This document shows positions 35,901 through 49,600 of a stretch of 64,000 nt of DNA, one piece after another. Each line of letters starts with the position of its first letter. The stretch's first letter is position 1. The translations under genes and the position numbers were made by a program. The notes below the pieces were generated by a model. The model ran no database searches and was not told the origin of the DNA. It saw nothing but the letters and a program-made list of their open reading frames with translations. Origin of the DNA: Aurelia coerulea (Eukaryota > Cnidaria > Scyphozoa > Semaeostomeae > Ulmaridae); NCBI GenBank assembly GCA_039566865.1, contig CM076945.1, positions 7,553,501-7,617,500 on the forward strand. Direction: 5' to 3'.

Positions 35901-37646
35901 TCTTCTCTTACGACAGCATCAGATTGGGATAAGATGAAGAGTAATGTCAGCTCACTTTCATGGAACCTGTACTATGAAGCTTACTTGCTGCCTAGAAGTG
36001 ATGATATCTATGGAAAAAGAAGAAAAGTTTACATTTATATCACTCCAAAGGTAAATTCATCCTTCATTTCTAACTATACAGACAGTACCAAAAGAAAGAC
36101 TTTAGAGAAGCGTACAATTTTCAAACTTGGAACTCTCTTTCCTGCAGGACGTAATAAGCAATTTAATTATTTACAATGACATTATTTTAGCTAGCCCCTT
36201 CTCTTCCTCTCCTATTCTTGTTGCTATGCTTACCTATCCTATTATTCTTTCATTTACGTCACACCGATTCCCTAAAATTCGATTTCTATCTTTCGCATTT
36301 ACTCTTGTTTTATCCTACGTTCCACCAATCTTACTTCACTTGATAATGGGTTTAAGCCCGAAACGTCGTACAAAATAAATCTCTGTTCAAAGCATTATTA
36401 TTTATACTGTTATTCGTCCGTATTTACTGAAACATCGTGCAACACGCATACAAGAAGTTTGTTTAAGTGCATTCCTAACTATACTGGATGATTCAGAAAA
36501 AAGTGTTGACATTTGAAAATCAATAACATTTGACTTTGCTGCCTATCTTTAAAGGGAGCACAAAGACCAGCATGCTTTGTATGAAGTCAGCGACTTACTC
36601 TGCACAGCTTCCAGAATAACTGACTGTACGAAATTCACAAAAACAAAAGCAAACGACTGCAAAGGCTGTTGGTCTTTGTACTCCCTTTAAATGTGTTCAT
36701 TCCATGATGAATCGACCAGTGAATTAACATCTTTGAGGCTGATCGGATTATAGTAGAAGATTCCCTGATGCCATTGAAGCATTTTCATTACCTACTGGTA
36801 GGAAATCGATGAAAATTGATTATCAAGAACAAACGGGCTCCTGTAGACTGATTACATGGCCGTAGTTATCACTATTGAGAGGCTCCCAGACGCTCTCATT
36901 GGCTCTAACTACGACTCATAATGAGACACGATCATGTTGAGAATTGCTACCTCTGCCTCGTTTTGACATGGGCCTAGGCAGAAAGCCACCTGTTTGAAAA
37001 CTTCACAAAGAATCAGTTCGTATTTCGTAAAAGCAACAAAAAAGACCTGCTTACAAATTTTGACCTTGTCTCCAACTGTTTTCATGGTATTTTTCTTCGT
37101 AACTTTGTTCTACCTTGCCAAATACCTTGAAACTCTTCTTTGAGATTCGAGTTACCATTGGTCAACATCACTCACTTCAGTGTGCACAAATTCCAATGGC
37201 GTTGTATTGGAGCCTCGTTTCGAAGGGCGGTGAAGATTCAGCGCCGTCAGCCCACAAAGGCGCCGTGATGAGTCCCAGTATGAGTGGTATCTGTTTGGCG
37301 TAAGTCTCGTAAGCGATTACTTAGACTTATCGTATTCAGTCTAAGGAGTAGAATCAGTTTTTTCCAATAGTTTACTGTAGTGTTTCCTACTATAGTGCTC
37401 CATGTGATCTGAGCCTATCTGATATGATATAACAAATCTCGCCCATTACTTTCGCAGCAACTACAAATCAAAGAATACTACCTGAAATTTATACCAAAGA
37501 GGCTTCATACAATGCGAATAAGAACATCATTAAAGGTATGAAAATGATTTGATTAGATTATGGTTTACTTCATTTTGTCTTTGTTTTGTTGCCAATTTAA
37601 GTGACTACGAAAATCATTAAGAGTACCAGGTGGACCGATCAATCAG

Positions 37647-37679
<33 letters not shown>

Positions 37680-40600
37680 TCAAATCAAGTCAAGATCTGT
37701 ATTGATGTGTCAAAATATTTAGCTTACAGGCTAATTGGGAACCAAAAAGAACTTTAACTGTTTCAAATTTGTACTGCGAAGAATACTCTAGTCTGAATTA
37801 CGAAAGTCTGAATTATTTCGTGAGTTTTGTTCTATTTTTCTGAGCATTGTAAAATAAAGGTAAAACTGGATTTATGAAATGAATTAATTAAAACTGGAAA
37901 AAAATCAAAGCTGGATTCTCACGACAGAAATTTGTCCTAGTCTGAAGGATCAATGAGCCTCTTTTTGAAATCAGTAAAAAAAATGTTCCGTTGTCATCGT
38001 TTTCGAGTGTTCACACGATACCATTTTCAAATCGTGTTCAGTTTTCAAATTTTGCCTGCAAAAATGTGCCGTTTATCCACAACGAGTTTATATCGTTTTC
38101 AAATTGTACCAGTATCGTCTGAATGTAGTCTAATTCATGTACCAAAGTACAAACTAATGTTTTAATTGCAGCTGTCAGTTCTCCCAAGTCAAGATCAACC
38201 AACTGGTTATCCCCTCTTGTCAATCAAAGAGGGTATCAATTCGTCTTTATTGATTGCTTGTAAAGAGAGAAACCTGCTCTTGGCTACCTATTCTGAGGTT
38301 CTCTTGGGAAATATCGGTAGGTGCAGACATCTTTGTAAAAAAAAATCACGTCTTTTTCATGTTCAGATGAGGCTTTACTTTTTTTTTATATAATAAAGGT
38401 ATCCAGGCCAAGACAGCCTCTAACCTGATTACAAAAATAACATAACTATAAGATTAATTAAGTTACTAGAGTATAAAGTTAATTACAAAAATATCAATTG
38501 TCATGATAAACAAAGATGTCAGTCAGGGCATGAAAAAAACATTACCTTCCTGTGACCGAAAAAATATCTTGCATACATTTCCTGCAGGAACAGACAAGTA
38601 TCCAGCTCGCAAAAAGGATCTGGGGATAGCTATGCAATTACATGTAATAGGCATCAAGAAAAAAAACTGTTATGTGGTTTGGGAATGATAAAGCTGGGCA
38701 ACTTATAAAACAAACCATTATGATTGCTAAGAAGCACGATACGAAGGAAATCTAGTACTTGCTGATCTTACAATTGTTGTATACTTGCATATCATGTTGT
38801 ATCAGCACGAGTATCTGTGAAATTATGTTTGCAACGGCGAAAGTTATAATCTTATGAGACCAACCCTCCCGAATTTATGTAAGATACGATAGGCGTGGAA
38901 GAAAGACCTTCCTTTGCTGAGAAAAACCAATTTGATTCAAATGCAGCTCGAATCACACAAAAATGAGGCACAAAAGAACCAGCATTTTTTAAATTTGGAC
39001 TTTCTAAATTCAAGTATTTTGTGCCATAATCTCTGAAAATGATTGTGAAGTAACCTTCCTTGCTTAACAGATGCTCAGAGCAGCTGGACGTTCCGCAAAG
39101 TTCTATTGCAATTAGAACTGTGAAACTATCATTTCAAATAATGAAATTTTTTGGAAACCTGCCCATAATTTGAATAAGATACACCTAATTATCTGGTGCA
39201 TTGATTGCAAACTTTACCAGAGAGAAATCTATGATAGGTGACTTTTCTTTGACTTAGTAGTTGTTTTTCCTTTTTAAAGAATGAGAAACAGAGAGATACA
39301 TGACAAGGGGACATGTGTTGGAAATTTCCTGCAGTTCAATATGAATCAAAAATTTCCTGTGACCGCCCGGTCGCTTGGTCGGGTGGGTTTTCATGCCCTG
39401 ATGTCAGTTACAACAATAATAAGGCATATTAAATTGTGTTCGTTTATTGCGAGCAAGATTCAGATTTCAGCTTAGAACATTTTAACAGGGACGTTGCTAC
39501 CAGATTTAAACTGTGCTTGTCCTCTTGGCTAAGTAACCAGATGAATTTATTCCACGCGCTAAGCTGATTAACATTTGGGTATACATTGGCTACCTTGGTT
39601 TCGAGGCATTTCCTGACCTCTTTAAACTGTGGGCACATCATGACAAAGTGAACCTCATCTCCAAGAACTTGTATTCCTAATGAAAGGCAGTATTTACAGT
39701 GCCTATCAGATCTGGGTATCTTATTTTTTCCAATAGGTACATATTACATCCTACTATACTTTGTATTGCCGTACAACTACATAACACTACAGAGACGATA
39801 CTATGGAGAGCAAAGTGGCATGACTACCCCATGGCCATCACATGCAACAAGAACAAAACGATGCGAGATTTGTTTTAAGGTTACTGTATGTACTCCGTCA
39901 GTGACCACTCTCAGTGATTTGTCTCTTGATTGCCTCACGCGCGACATAGCACATGTAAACTGTACATCAGTCGATTCGTCATTAAATGGAAAGTATTTAT
40001 GAGCCAAAATGAATACAGATATGCAAGAACTATGCGCTATGCACCCGAAAATGCGAAAATTGGACCTTCTCCCTTCTATTGCCTCCATGTACTACCAAAT
40101 AAGCTTCATATAAATCTCAATGAGATTTTTGCATTCTCCACAAATTAATCTTGCAAAGGGTGTCTCACTCACATTTCCTTCGCGTGTCTTAGCTTCAGAA
40201 TAGTTTTTTTTTATATAATATATTCCAAATAAAATTTACAATACAGATTACGATTTACATTACTTACAAAATTACTCTACAATACTACTAGGACGATCAA
40301 CCTCGGGGAGCAAAAGGCTGTGTCTACCCCGAGGCCATTAAATAAAGATAATAAAGGAAAAGAAACTACTTTAACTATGGAACAAAATCGGGTGGCTTAT
40401 GAAGGGATGGGTAAGTGGCTACAGAAATTCACTCGAATCGACCAGTTTCATGGGTAAAATGTAGCGTAAGCTTAAGAATATGTCTATTTAGTGAAATGGG
40501 AAAATCTTTATTGCCATACAATAAAAGTTGTAGTAAAGCTTCATTTGCAAGATTTACATATCCAAGTGGTCGTATTAATGCATAGATTCCAGCGAGGAGG

Positions 40601-43600
40601 TCTGGTCTTTGTACATCAAAACAAGGGCAGAACAACAAGAAATTGATAACAATTTTGCCCTGCACCCACTGGCCTCATCTTTCAAATGTTAAATTTGCAC
40701 CATGGATATAAAAAAAACTGCAAAATCTATTCAACAGGAAATCAAGGGCACTTGAAATCTTTAACCTTTTTAGTAATAAAATTTTCCTCCTAATGTAAAC
40801 AGCATTTTCCGAACTGGGGAGACGTTGCTTTGAATTGCTTACAATTTACAGAAATATGAATGAAAATTCCTTGAAATTGTCCGAAATGGTAGGTATATGT
40901 GCGTGCAATATAAATATCTAAAAATCCAAAAATTGATCTTTTATCTTCCTGAAGGGATACAGTAACCTTAAATTGGTCCAAATATTTTTATGTAAAATTC
41001 TATGGCCTATTTCTCTGAATTGAATGGCTTGAAGGAAACTTTAGCTACTTTTCTGTATTTGTACCGCTAAACTTTTCAGATATCTTAAATGTTTTTCGAC
41101 ATTACAGCCTGTTTTATATTTCAGCTCTTTTGAGGATATGACGTCATCAAATCTTGAAATTGTAAACCAGATGCGTGACAGACTTTTGCTTGATGCCATA
41201 TTGAAGATATTCATAAATTTAGTTTTTCTTGAAAATCGTTCTGTGATTTCTCAAAACGTTTAGAAATTACAATGGGGGTTTTACAAACTTTTTCTTGAAT
41301 TCTTAATAAGACTTGGTGGAAATATAGCGAAATATCTAAAGTTTCTTTGAAGCCATTCAGTTCAAAGAACAAGGTCGTAGAATTTTACACCAACCATTTT
41401 CAAGATTTGGAACCTATGGTTCGTAGGCAGCACCCAAAGAAGATTCTGCAGCTGCTCTGCTAGAAGAAACTTTCAGTTTCCATAATTTCTGCAAGAAAAC
41501 GTCTATTGCTACGGACAATGTGGCATCTGTTCTATAACAATTTTATCCCACGTGGAGTTTGAATTTTAATTCACTTGGGCTATTTGTGTTACAATTCTTT
41601 GGACTTAGAGCGTTATTATCATCCCGAGGATTAAATAATTTACGATTTGATGATTCTTAATCATACATTTTTCATTACCAGGTGGTTCCGATTCCTTCGA
41701 AAACAAGAAAAAGCACTTCTATTCTGAGATTCGACAAATATATTCCAAGAAAGCAGGCTCAAAAGTAATGCTTGCAGTGCACAGAGATCGAATACTGACA
41801 GACGTGAGTTTGCATTATTATTTGATCGAATAAGAAATTTGTATGTTTCGGATTTGGAACGTAGTATAGATTGATTGTTACCTTAGATTCCTTCCACAAC
41901 AAAACACAAACATTTCAGTTCTGGAATTCGACAAATAACTGGTGGGCCAAAAAATAACTCCCAGCGTAAGACAATTTCTGAAAACTTTCTAAGTGGAAGA
42001 ATTTAGTGAGATTTATATGACACTAAATATCGCTAAATACAACATAAAATGCACCCATTGAATAAAAATCTGTTCATTGTCGGCTGTAGTTACAGAGCAA
42101 TGAGCTTTGGAAAAAGAGTTTGCAAAACCCACTGTAAAAAAATCACTAATCATTAACCAAAAACCCAGCCAAATCCCATTTTCATTATTAAATAAGTTGT
42201 GTGCAAATACCACTTTTTGTAGTTTCAAGTGGCAACGAGGGGGATTGTTATTCAAGTTGATCATTGTGCTGTTAACAGGACTGAATGACACTTTGTTTGG
42301 TCAAATTGTGCTTTTGATTATTAGTGATTTTGTTACAATAGTTTTCACTTTTCAAAATCTAATTTCCCTATAAATGCAGCTGACAATGAACCGATTTTCA
42401 CTCAACAGTCATATTTTATGTTGTACTTTGTGCCATACAAATTTCATCAAAATCTTGCAATCAGAAAGTTTTTCAGAAATTCTTTTATGTTGGAGGTGGA
42501 TTTTTGGGGCCACCCATTATATTGAAAGAAAGCAGGCTCTAAAGTAACGAACATAGTTGTCGAATGCTTTCATTGTTGACTAAATTTAAATTCCAACTCA
42601 AATTCCTTGACTGAGGCCTGGACATGAGTTAGTTAAAGCCTCTTCGACACATTGATAAAATCTTACCAAATTATGCGAATCGGTTGGGTGGCTCTTGGGG
42701 TGCGGCTTTGCGGGCGCGTGGTACATCTGTCCTCATTCACTGGGTAGTTTTATTTTTTCTATGTTAACTGCCGCAGGGTTTTTATAGTCTATAGCTCCCC
42801 ATGGTATTATCTTCCTGTAGTGGTTCGTAGAGTAATCAGTAGGTAGCGTAATAAGTTACTTGTCTTGTGAAGTTTTTAATGGAATATTAACAAAAATCAA
42901 AAATACAATAGTGAGGCAACAGGCAATAAAAAACGCGTGATTTTACCAGCCCATATGAAACTCAAGCAGAGCGATAAAAGGCTAATGACCGTTTCCAAAA
43001 AACTTTTGAAGAAATCTACTCTGCAGACTTTAGTACATTTCTGTTCACCGACCATTTAAAGTAAATCAAAATTTCGAGGGATGGCGGCGTCCTTGGTACA
43101 CTCTCGATGCCAGAGCCAAAAATTTAGATTTATAAAAATGTTATGCTCTGGTACACAGGGTACGTCCTGGGTCTTAGATGGGTTTTTACATATGTTACAG
43201 TTTTTGAAATCCATTGTGCAGATTATTCGGACTTTTGTTGATAATTGATTCGTACCATGAAAAAGCCAAATCTAATGTACTTTGAACGCAAAAAGATTCG
43301 GACTCTAATATTTTCGGATACAATAAAAACCCGCGTATAAGAACCTACAATTTTGCAAGTCAGCCTAACTAGGTTCTTACGTTTTGAATATTTATATTTA
43401 GTTTGAATTGAGGCTGTTCAGGTTTTTAAATTGGTTCTTATTTTATTCAGGGCTTTCAGGTATTTCTTTTCTTCAGATCCAAACGTCAGGCCTCAGAGGT
43501 ATTATTCACAGCAGAAATTTGTGGAAGATTCAGAAATGTTCATGTAATCCAAAGAAAAGCTTTTAAAAAGTTCTCACAGGATAATATAAAAAAAATGTAT

Positions 43601-46600
43601 TCTTCCACAAACTTTTGTTGTGAATAAGACCCCATGATTTCTGCAAATAAGAACCTATTTCAATTTTCAGGCTGAATGGGTTCTTATACAATGGGGGTGT
43701 AATTGCAAAATTTCAGCCTGCAGGTTCTTAATCCACTAGGTTCTTATACGCGGGTTTTTACTGTATTTCAGACGTTCGAAAATTTTAGTATCCGAGGTTA
43801 ACATCAGCATGATTTTTCTACTAAACTCCCTTAATGAATCAATCTCATCATCCTCATTAATGGTTACCGAATAGACATTTCTTCCAAGGAGCCGTTTGAA
43901 AAACTTAAAATTGAACAAGATTGGTAAATCATGTAATTTCCATCATGAAAGAAGTCAGGTCAACTGTAAATAGTCCATTTTCCACAGTCGTCCGAAATTG
44001 TTCTAAAAATATTGGAATTTCCTTGAAAATTGTGTTGTCCGAGATACTGAGACACTAACTGATTTCTAAGATGTTGGTTTTGCAAAACGGCATCTCACTG
44101 CCTTACCCTGTGTATTTTTAGGATAGTGGATATAGTTTCCTGTACAACGACAAAACCGGTTCGTATGTGCGTGAAAAAAAGGTTTTTAAGCTTTTTTCAT
44201 TGCCATTTATTTTGGATCATTTTTCTTCTAGCTGATGAAAGCTACTAAAACTTTCACTGCATTAGACTGGGGAAAGCAGTTTTCAGTGGACTTTGTTGGA
44301 GAAATGGGTTTGTATTTGTTTAATGATAAACTGATGATGCCGATGAATAGACCTTTCAGCTATTATACAAAAGAGCCTGGATCAAGTCATATTTTCATAC
44401 ATTTTGATACGAGAAGTTCGACTGAGTGACACTAGAGCTTATATCACTATTGTGCTCATTCGAAAATTCTTCGAAAATATCGCTCGATTCAAATCCTCGC
44501 TTCACTTGCAGAAAATGTTAACCTACAGAAAGTAGCCACAGCTTGGGTGCATTATTATTCAAAAGCCTGTTGATTTATTTTATGTCAAAATATCTTATGA
44601 AATTGATATACAAAGCCAAAAATATTAAAGGTTTGCTTACATTGTTCATGTCGATGCACTTGAGCCCTTCGTTTATTGTTATTCACAAAAAGATTTTTCA
44701 GTAAATTGTCATAAGAAAAGAACATAGATTTTGAATGCTGTGGCACGCCATGGTTAAATTTTTTCGTATCCTTTCATAAGATATTGTTTCAGGATCTCGA
44801 GAAAAGAAAGTTTTGGGCAGAAATGTTGACATTTTTGCAAAAAAATATGACAAACTGTTCATGGAATATAATGTTTCCATTAGCCGTTCATGGTACCATT
44901 TCTGCCTCTGTTCATCCATTGATTCATTCCTTTGTTTATTTATTTATCCATTTATTTATCCATTTATTTATCCATTTATTTATTCATTTAAGCGTGGTAT
45001 TTACATCGTTTTAAAAGAATTAAGCTAATTTACACCAACTATCTACAATAAACCTAAACTAATGCATGTTAATGTACAATCGAAGGAGTCAGTGTCTATT
45101 TACAAATTTGTGCAAAGGCAAATGGTTCCATCCCAAGTTTTAGTTACCTTTTTGAAAACTGCAACAGACTCTATATTCTTAACATCATCGTTTAGCATAG
45201 GTTCCAAATCTTTAACTCAGCGTAAAAAGGTGGGTGTAAAATTCAATGATATATTTCTTCTGATTGAATGGCTTGAAAGAAACTTTAGATACTTATCTAT
45301 AATTCTACCGTTGGACTTTCCAGAAATTTTGAAAATTTTTCAAAATTATAGCGTATTTTACATTTAAGCTCATTTTAGGATGTGACGTCATCAAATTTCT
45401 AAATCATAAACCAGATGAGTGACAGACTTTTGCTTGATACCATATTGTAGGCATCCATAAACTATAGTTCTCTTCGAAATTACTTCATGTTGTGTCAAAC
45501 GGTTTAGAAATTACGATGGTTTTAAGTTTTTTTGAAATTGTTTCTTGAATTCTTGAAAAGGAAGAAAAACACTCTAATTCTGAAACTATTAAAGATTTCA
45601 GAAAAGTCCAACGGTAGAATTATAGAGAAATAGCTAAAGTTTCTTTGAAGTCATTCAGTTCAAAGAAATAGGTCACTCAATTTTACACCGGCCTTTTTAA
45701 AGATTTGGAACCTATGCTTCATCGTTTAGGGTATTCCACAGCATAGCTTCCCTAAATCCCAGGGAGTTTACCCCCTATTTTATTGTGTGACGCCTCTGAG
45801 GAAGTTCGCACAAAACTTGCTTGGGCAAGTTATACGTTATGGCTTACTATATGATAAAGACTTCAACGATGCGTGCAAGATATTTCTGTACTTTCATTGA
45901 GATGTATATTTCTTATTCTCAGGACTTGACTATGGAGGTCTGAAGAGAGAATTGTTCCAGCTGGTTTGTGACGCACTTTTCAAACCCCAGAATCATTTAT
46001 TTTGCAACTTAGGAAAGGAAAGTACGCAATCGCTGGTATGTAATAATTATGATATGTTCCTACTTTTTCTTCCCTAAGTACGGGAAAGAGCATTGCGAAG
46101 TGTATGCAAAGATAGTGGAAAAGATTTTGAAAATAGTACGAATAGTTCTCTAACTCTCATCAACGCAATCTGCAGTTGCTTATGATGAAGATTTTCAAAG
46201 CAAAGAGCAATCTCAACCCAACTTTTGTGAAGGATATTTTTGCAGAAAAAGGCAGCTATTAATTCTGCGCAATGTAAATCATTTGCAGCTGTTGAAAGTA
46301 AGGGCAAAAATGCATGGTACAGAAAATATCATGTAGAGAGGCTGCCTTTTATGGTCCTTATTCCCAAGTTTTTTGAAAGTTGAGTGGAATGGTGTTTCAT
46401 GCACCTGCAAATTGTGTAAAATTTTTATCAAAAATTTAGGTTCTTTAGATTAGCTTGCTTCTCATTTTGAGTTCTGAGCTTTTTCATTGTAAGTATTTTG
46501 GCTATTTAAATTTTGGCAAATGCATTGCTTTTCACGTGCACTTCCAACGCGTTTTACCCTATTATGGAGCGAGATGTAACGACCAGATAGGGCTCAAATC

Positions 46601-49600
46601 TTTGAAAAGGTGGATGTAAAATATTATTACAGTTTCCTGTGAATTGAGTGGCTTGAAAGGACTTTAGCGTACTTTGCTGTAAATCTGCCTTGTCAAGATG
46701 GCAGCATTTATTATGTTTGCGGATGTGACATCTGCAAATTTCTAAATCCGAAGCCGTAAGAGCGAAAGATTCTGCTTGCCATCATATCATAGACCTTCAT
46801 AAACTGTGGTTTTCTTGAAGATTGTAATGCATTTCGTCTACTGAATTAAGATTCATGATGATTTTAATTTTTGTTCAAATTTTCCATGAAATCTTTCAAC
46901 AAATATAATGATGCTGCCATTTTGAAAAAAATCAAGATTTGAAAATATTTCCACTGCAGATTTACAACAAAATATCCTAAGTTCCTTTTAAATAATTCAA
47001 TTCAAAGACAGATGCAGCCGAAATTTACATCCACCTTTTTAAAGATCAAAAAGATTTGAGCCCTATGCGGTAACGACCCAAGTTTTTACAAATTTCTTTA
47101 TTTTCTAGGTTCACCCGAATCCGTACAGGCCTGAGCAATGTGCAAAGCTGAAATATTTTGAGTTTGCTGGAAAAATTATTGGGAAATTTCTAATTGAATG
47201 CGCACACAGTCGGCAGCAATATGTGAAAGCAAGATTTTCCCGAGCATTTCTTACCCAGATTATTGGACTACCCGTTTCTTGGCAAGTAAGTGAAACCAGA
47301 TGATCGGTGATAATATACCGGGCGTTCCAGAAAACAGTATACAGCTTTGGTTGGGTCTAGTCATGAGAATTTAGCTTTGATCGTTGACTAATACATTTCA
47401 AAATGTTCTTCGATAGTTAATTTGAACATAGATGATAATTTGTTGATATTTGTGCTTTCAGAGCTGACATATTAATGCTGGAAGCTCAGTTTGTATCCAC
47501 GTCCAAACCAGAGCTTTGGTCTTTTGGCCTAGCAAATTCCTGAAGCATTTCATGCGTTCTGCGCAGCTAACCATAGACTTGCCCTAAAAGCTAGCCATAA
47601 TGCTTGCTTTCTCAGTTTATTTTGATTTGATTGAGTGCACTCATAGGTGTGAAGTCTATTATTCTGATAGGCAAATCGCTTTGTTTTCACGGAGACCTGC
47701 AGCGTTCGTTTTGAAAAATTTTCCCTTACAATCCAATTCATGATTAAAAATTCCAATATCTCATGCCGTTACCTTCTGAACTCCTGTTCATCTGTAGCTC
47801 TTCGAATCTGATGACAAAGAATTATACAAGACGAAAGTTCTTTATATCCTCAAGAATGATCCTCAAGATTTAGAACTTACTTTCACTGAAGATGTGTATG
47901 ACACCAAAGGAAACTTTGTCAAGGTATCTATACGTTCTTAACTTTAAAAATTGTGCCATTTCTTATCCAAGTGTATCGAAGTGACTGATCATCCTGTTAG
48001 ACTTAAAGAGCCTTCCTCTGCTCAAAGAAGGGTATGTTTGTTTGGTATCTGAAATCTTTTTGAATATTTTACGATGATAGGCTTGGGAAAGAAATTCCCT
48101 AAAATCAAACATTTACGTTCACTAAGGATGTGCATTATAACAAGAAAATCATACCAAGGTATCGTAACGGGGGAGTCAGTAAAAAGAACCCCCGTCTGAA
48201 AGGTCACGGTTCCCTGGATATCAAAATGATCATATCGGCAAATATATAGTTTAATATTCAAATCCATTTTAAAACTTACCTTACTGAACTGGCATATTCA
48301 AATCCATTTGAAAATTTACCTGACTGAAATCGGCCATTCCATTCTGAAATTATGAGGATTTTCTGGAGAAAGCCTCTTCAAGAAACCTTCAAAACGTGCC
48401 CAAAATCATGAACAAGTTTCCTTAACATTTCTGCCTTACACGGGCCTTACAGCAATGACTTCTAAACGCTTTAGTGTCATTATTTTTAGGAAGGAAAACC
48501 AAGGAACAGTTGCTCATTGTTTTCATTCGTTTTTGCAGGTTTTTGGAAGGGGCTTTCTGCAGAAAATGTCCCATATCCACTGGTAGGAATGACCGATTAC
48601 AGCCGCATAAATTACCGAAATTAATTTAACACACTGGCAATAAAACAAGACAGTTTTCAATATTATTGCTTTGATATTCAGGGAGAAGTGGCCTTTCAAA
48701 CAGGGATTCTTTTTTTGACTCACCCAGTATCATTTGTAAGTTTAGAAACTCCACTGTTTCTTTTTTTTTTCTTTATTCATTTACAAACAACAGCTATTTA
48801 CAAAAACAACAAGGCTAATTAACTACGTGCCATCCATAGTGGAAAAGGACTTATAGTCAGCGAGTTCCCACTATGTATGGCACTTACAATTTATATTTAA
48901 ATCGTTCCAAGAATAGTCGTAAGAGAGGGACAGCCCAAAAGCACACAATTCGCCATTGTGATTGGCATGGCGCTTTAAGGTTTGACGAGCAACATGAACA
49001 ACACAGAGATTCTTCTGAGGTCCAGGCTCCAGGAATCTATCAAGAGTTAGGAATTTAGTGCCTCCAGGCCGTCTCTCTCTTACGACTATATTCCAACAAA
49101 AGAGGAAAAAGTAAAATTAACAGAAGTACACACAGACACAGACATACGACAAGAACACTACAGGCATAAACTAGACAGATACAGTGCACGAAATTCCTGT
49201 TTTCAAGGGCCATGTCAATTTTCGTAGTCTATTGAAACAAAACGCCTGGATGATTTGATGTACTCTAAAGTAGCTTCAAGAATCAGTCTGTTGACAATGT
49301 GTGGAAGTTCAGAACTTCCATACAACATCAGTGAGCAAACGAAATCGTCATCAAAGGTGGATACATCCAAGCTCAGAATTTCCGAGAGCTGGCCAAGGAG
49401 GTTTCTGCGAAGATGATCAAACAAGGGGCAATGCAGGAGGAAATGCTCATTATCCTCGTTCGCGGTACCGCAATTGCATAGTGGACTTACGGTGTTGAAT
49501 CTATGCCTAAACCTATGCTCATTTAATGCACTGAATTTCAAACGCAACTTTGTTAAGATTCTAACACCCTCTATATCATATATGCTATATACGGAGCTTT

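Noticed and set aside
36127..36378. 83-residue hydrophobic frame
   Set aside because: Overlaps a retroelement tail (AAGCCCGAAACGTC); no ATG context, no exon signals in phase with AREL1.
39801..40088. 95-residue minus-strand frame
   Set aside because: Crosses a LINE tail hairpin and unrelated sequence; no domain seen and an opposite-strand frame of similar length exists.
44784..45028. Hydrophobic FIHLFIHLFIHL frames
   Set aside because: Translation of a CATTTATTTATC minisatellite.
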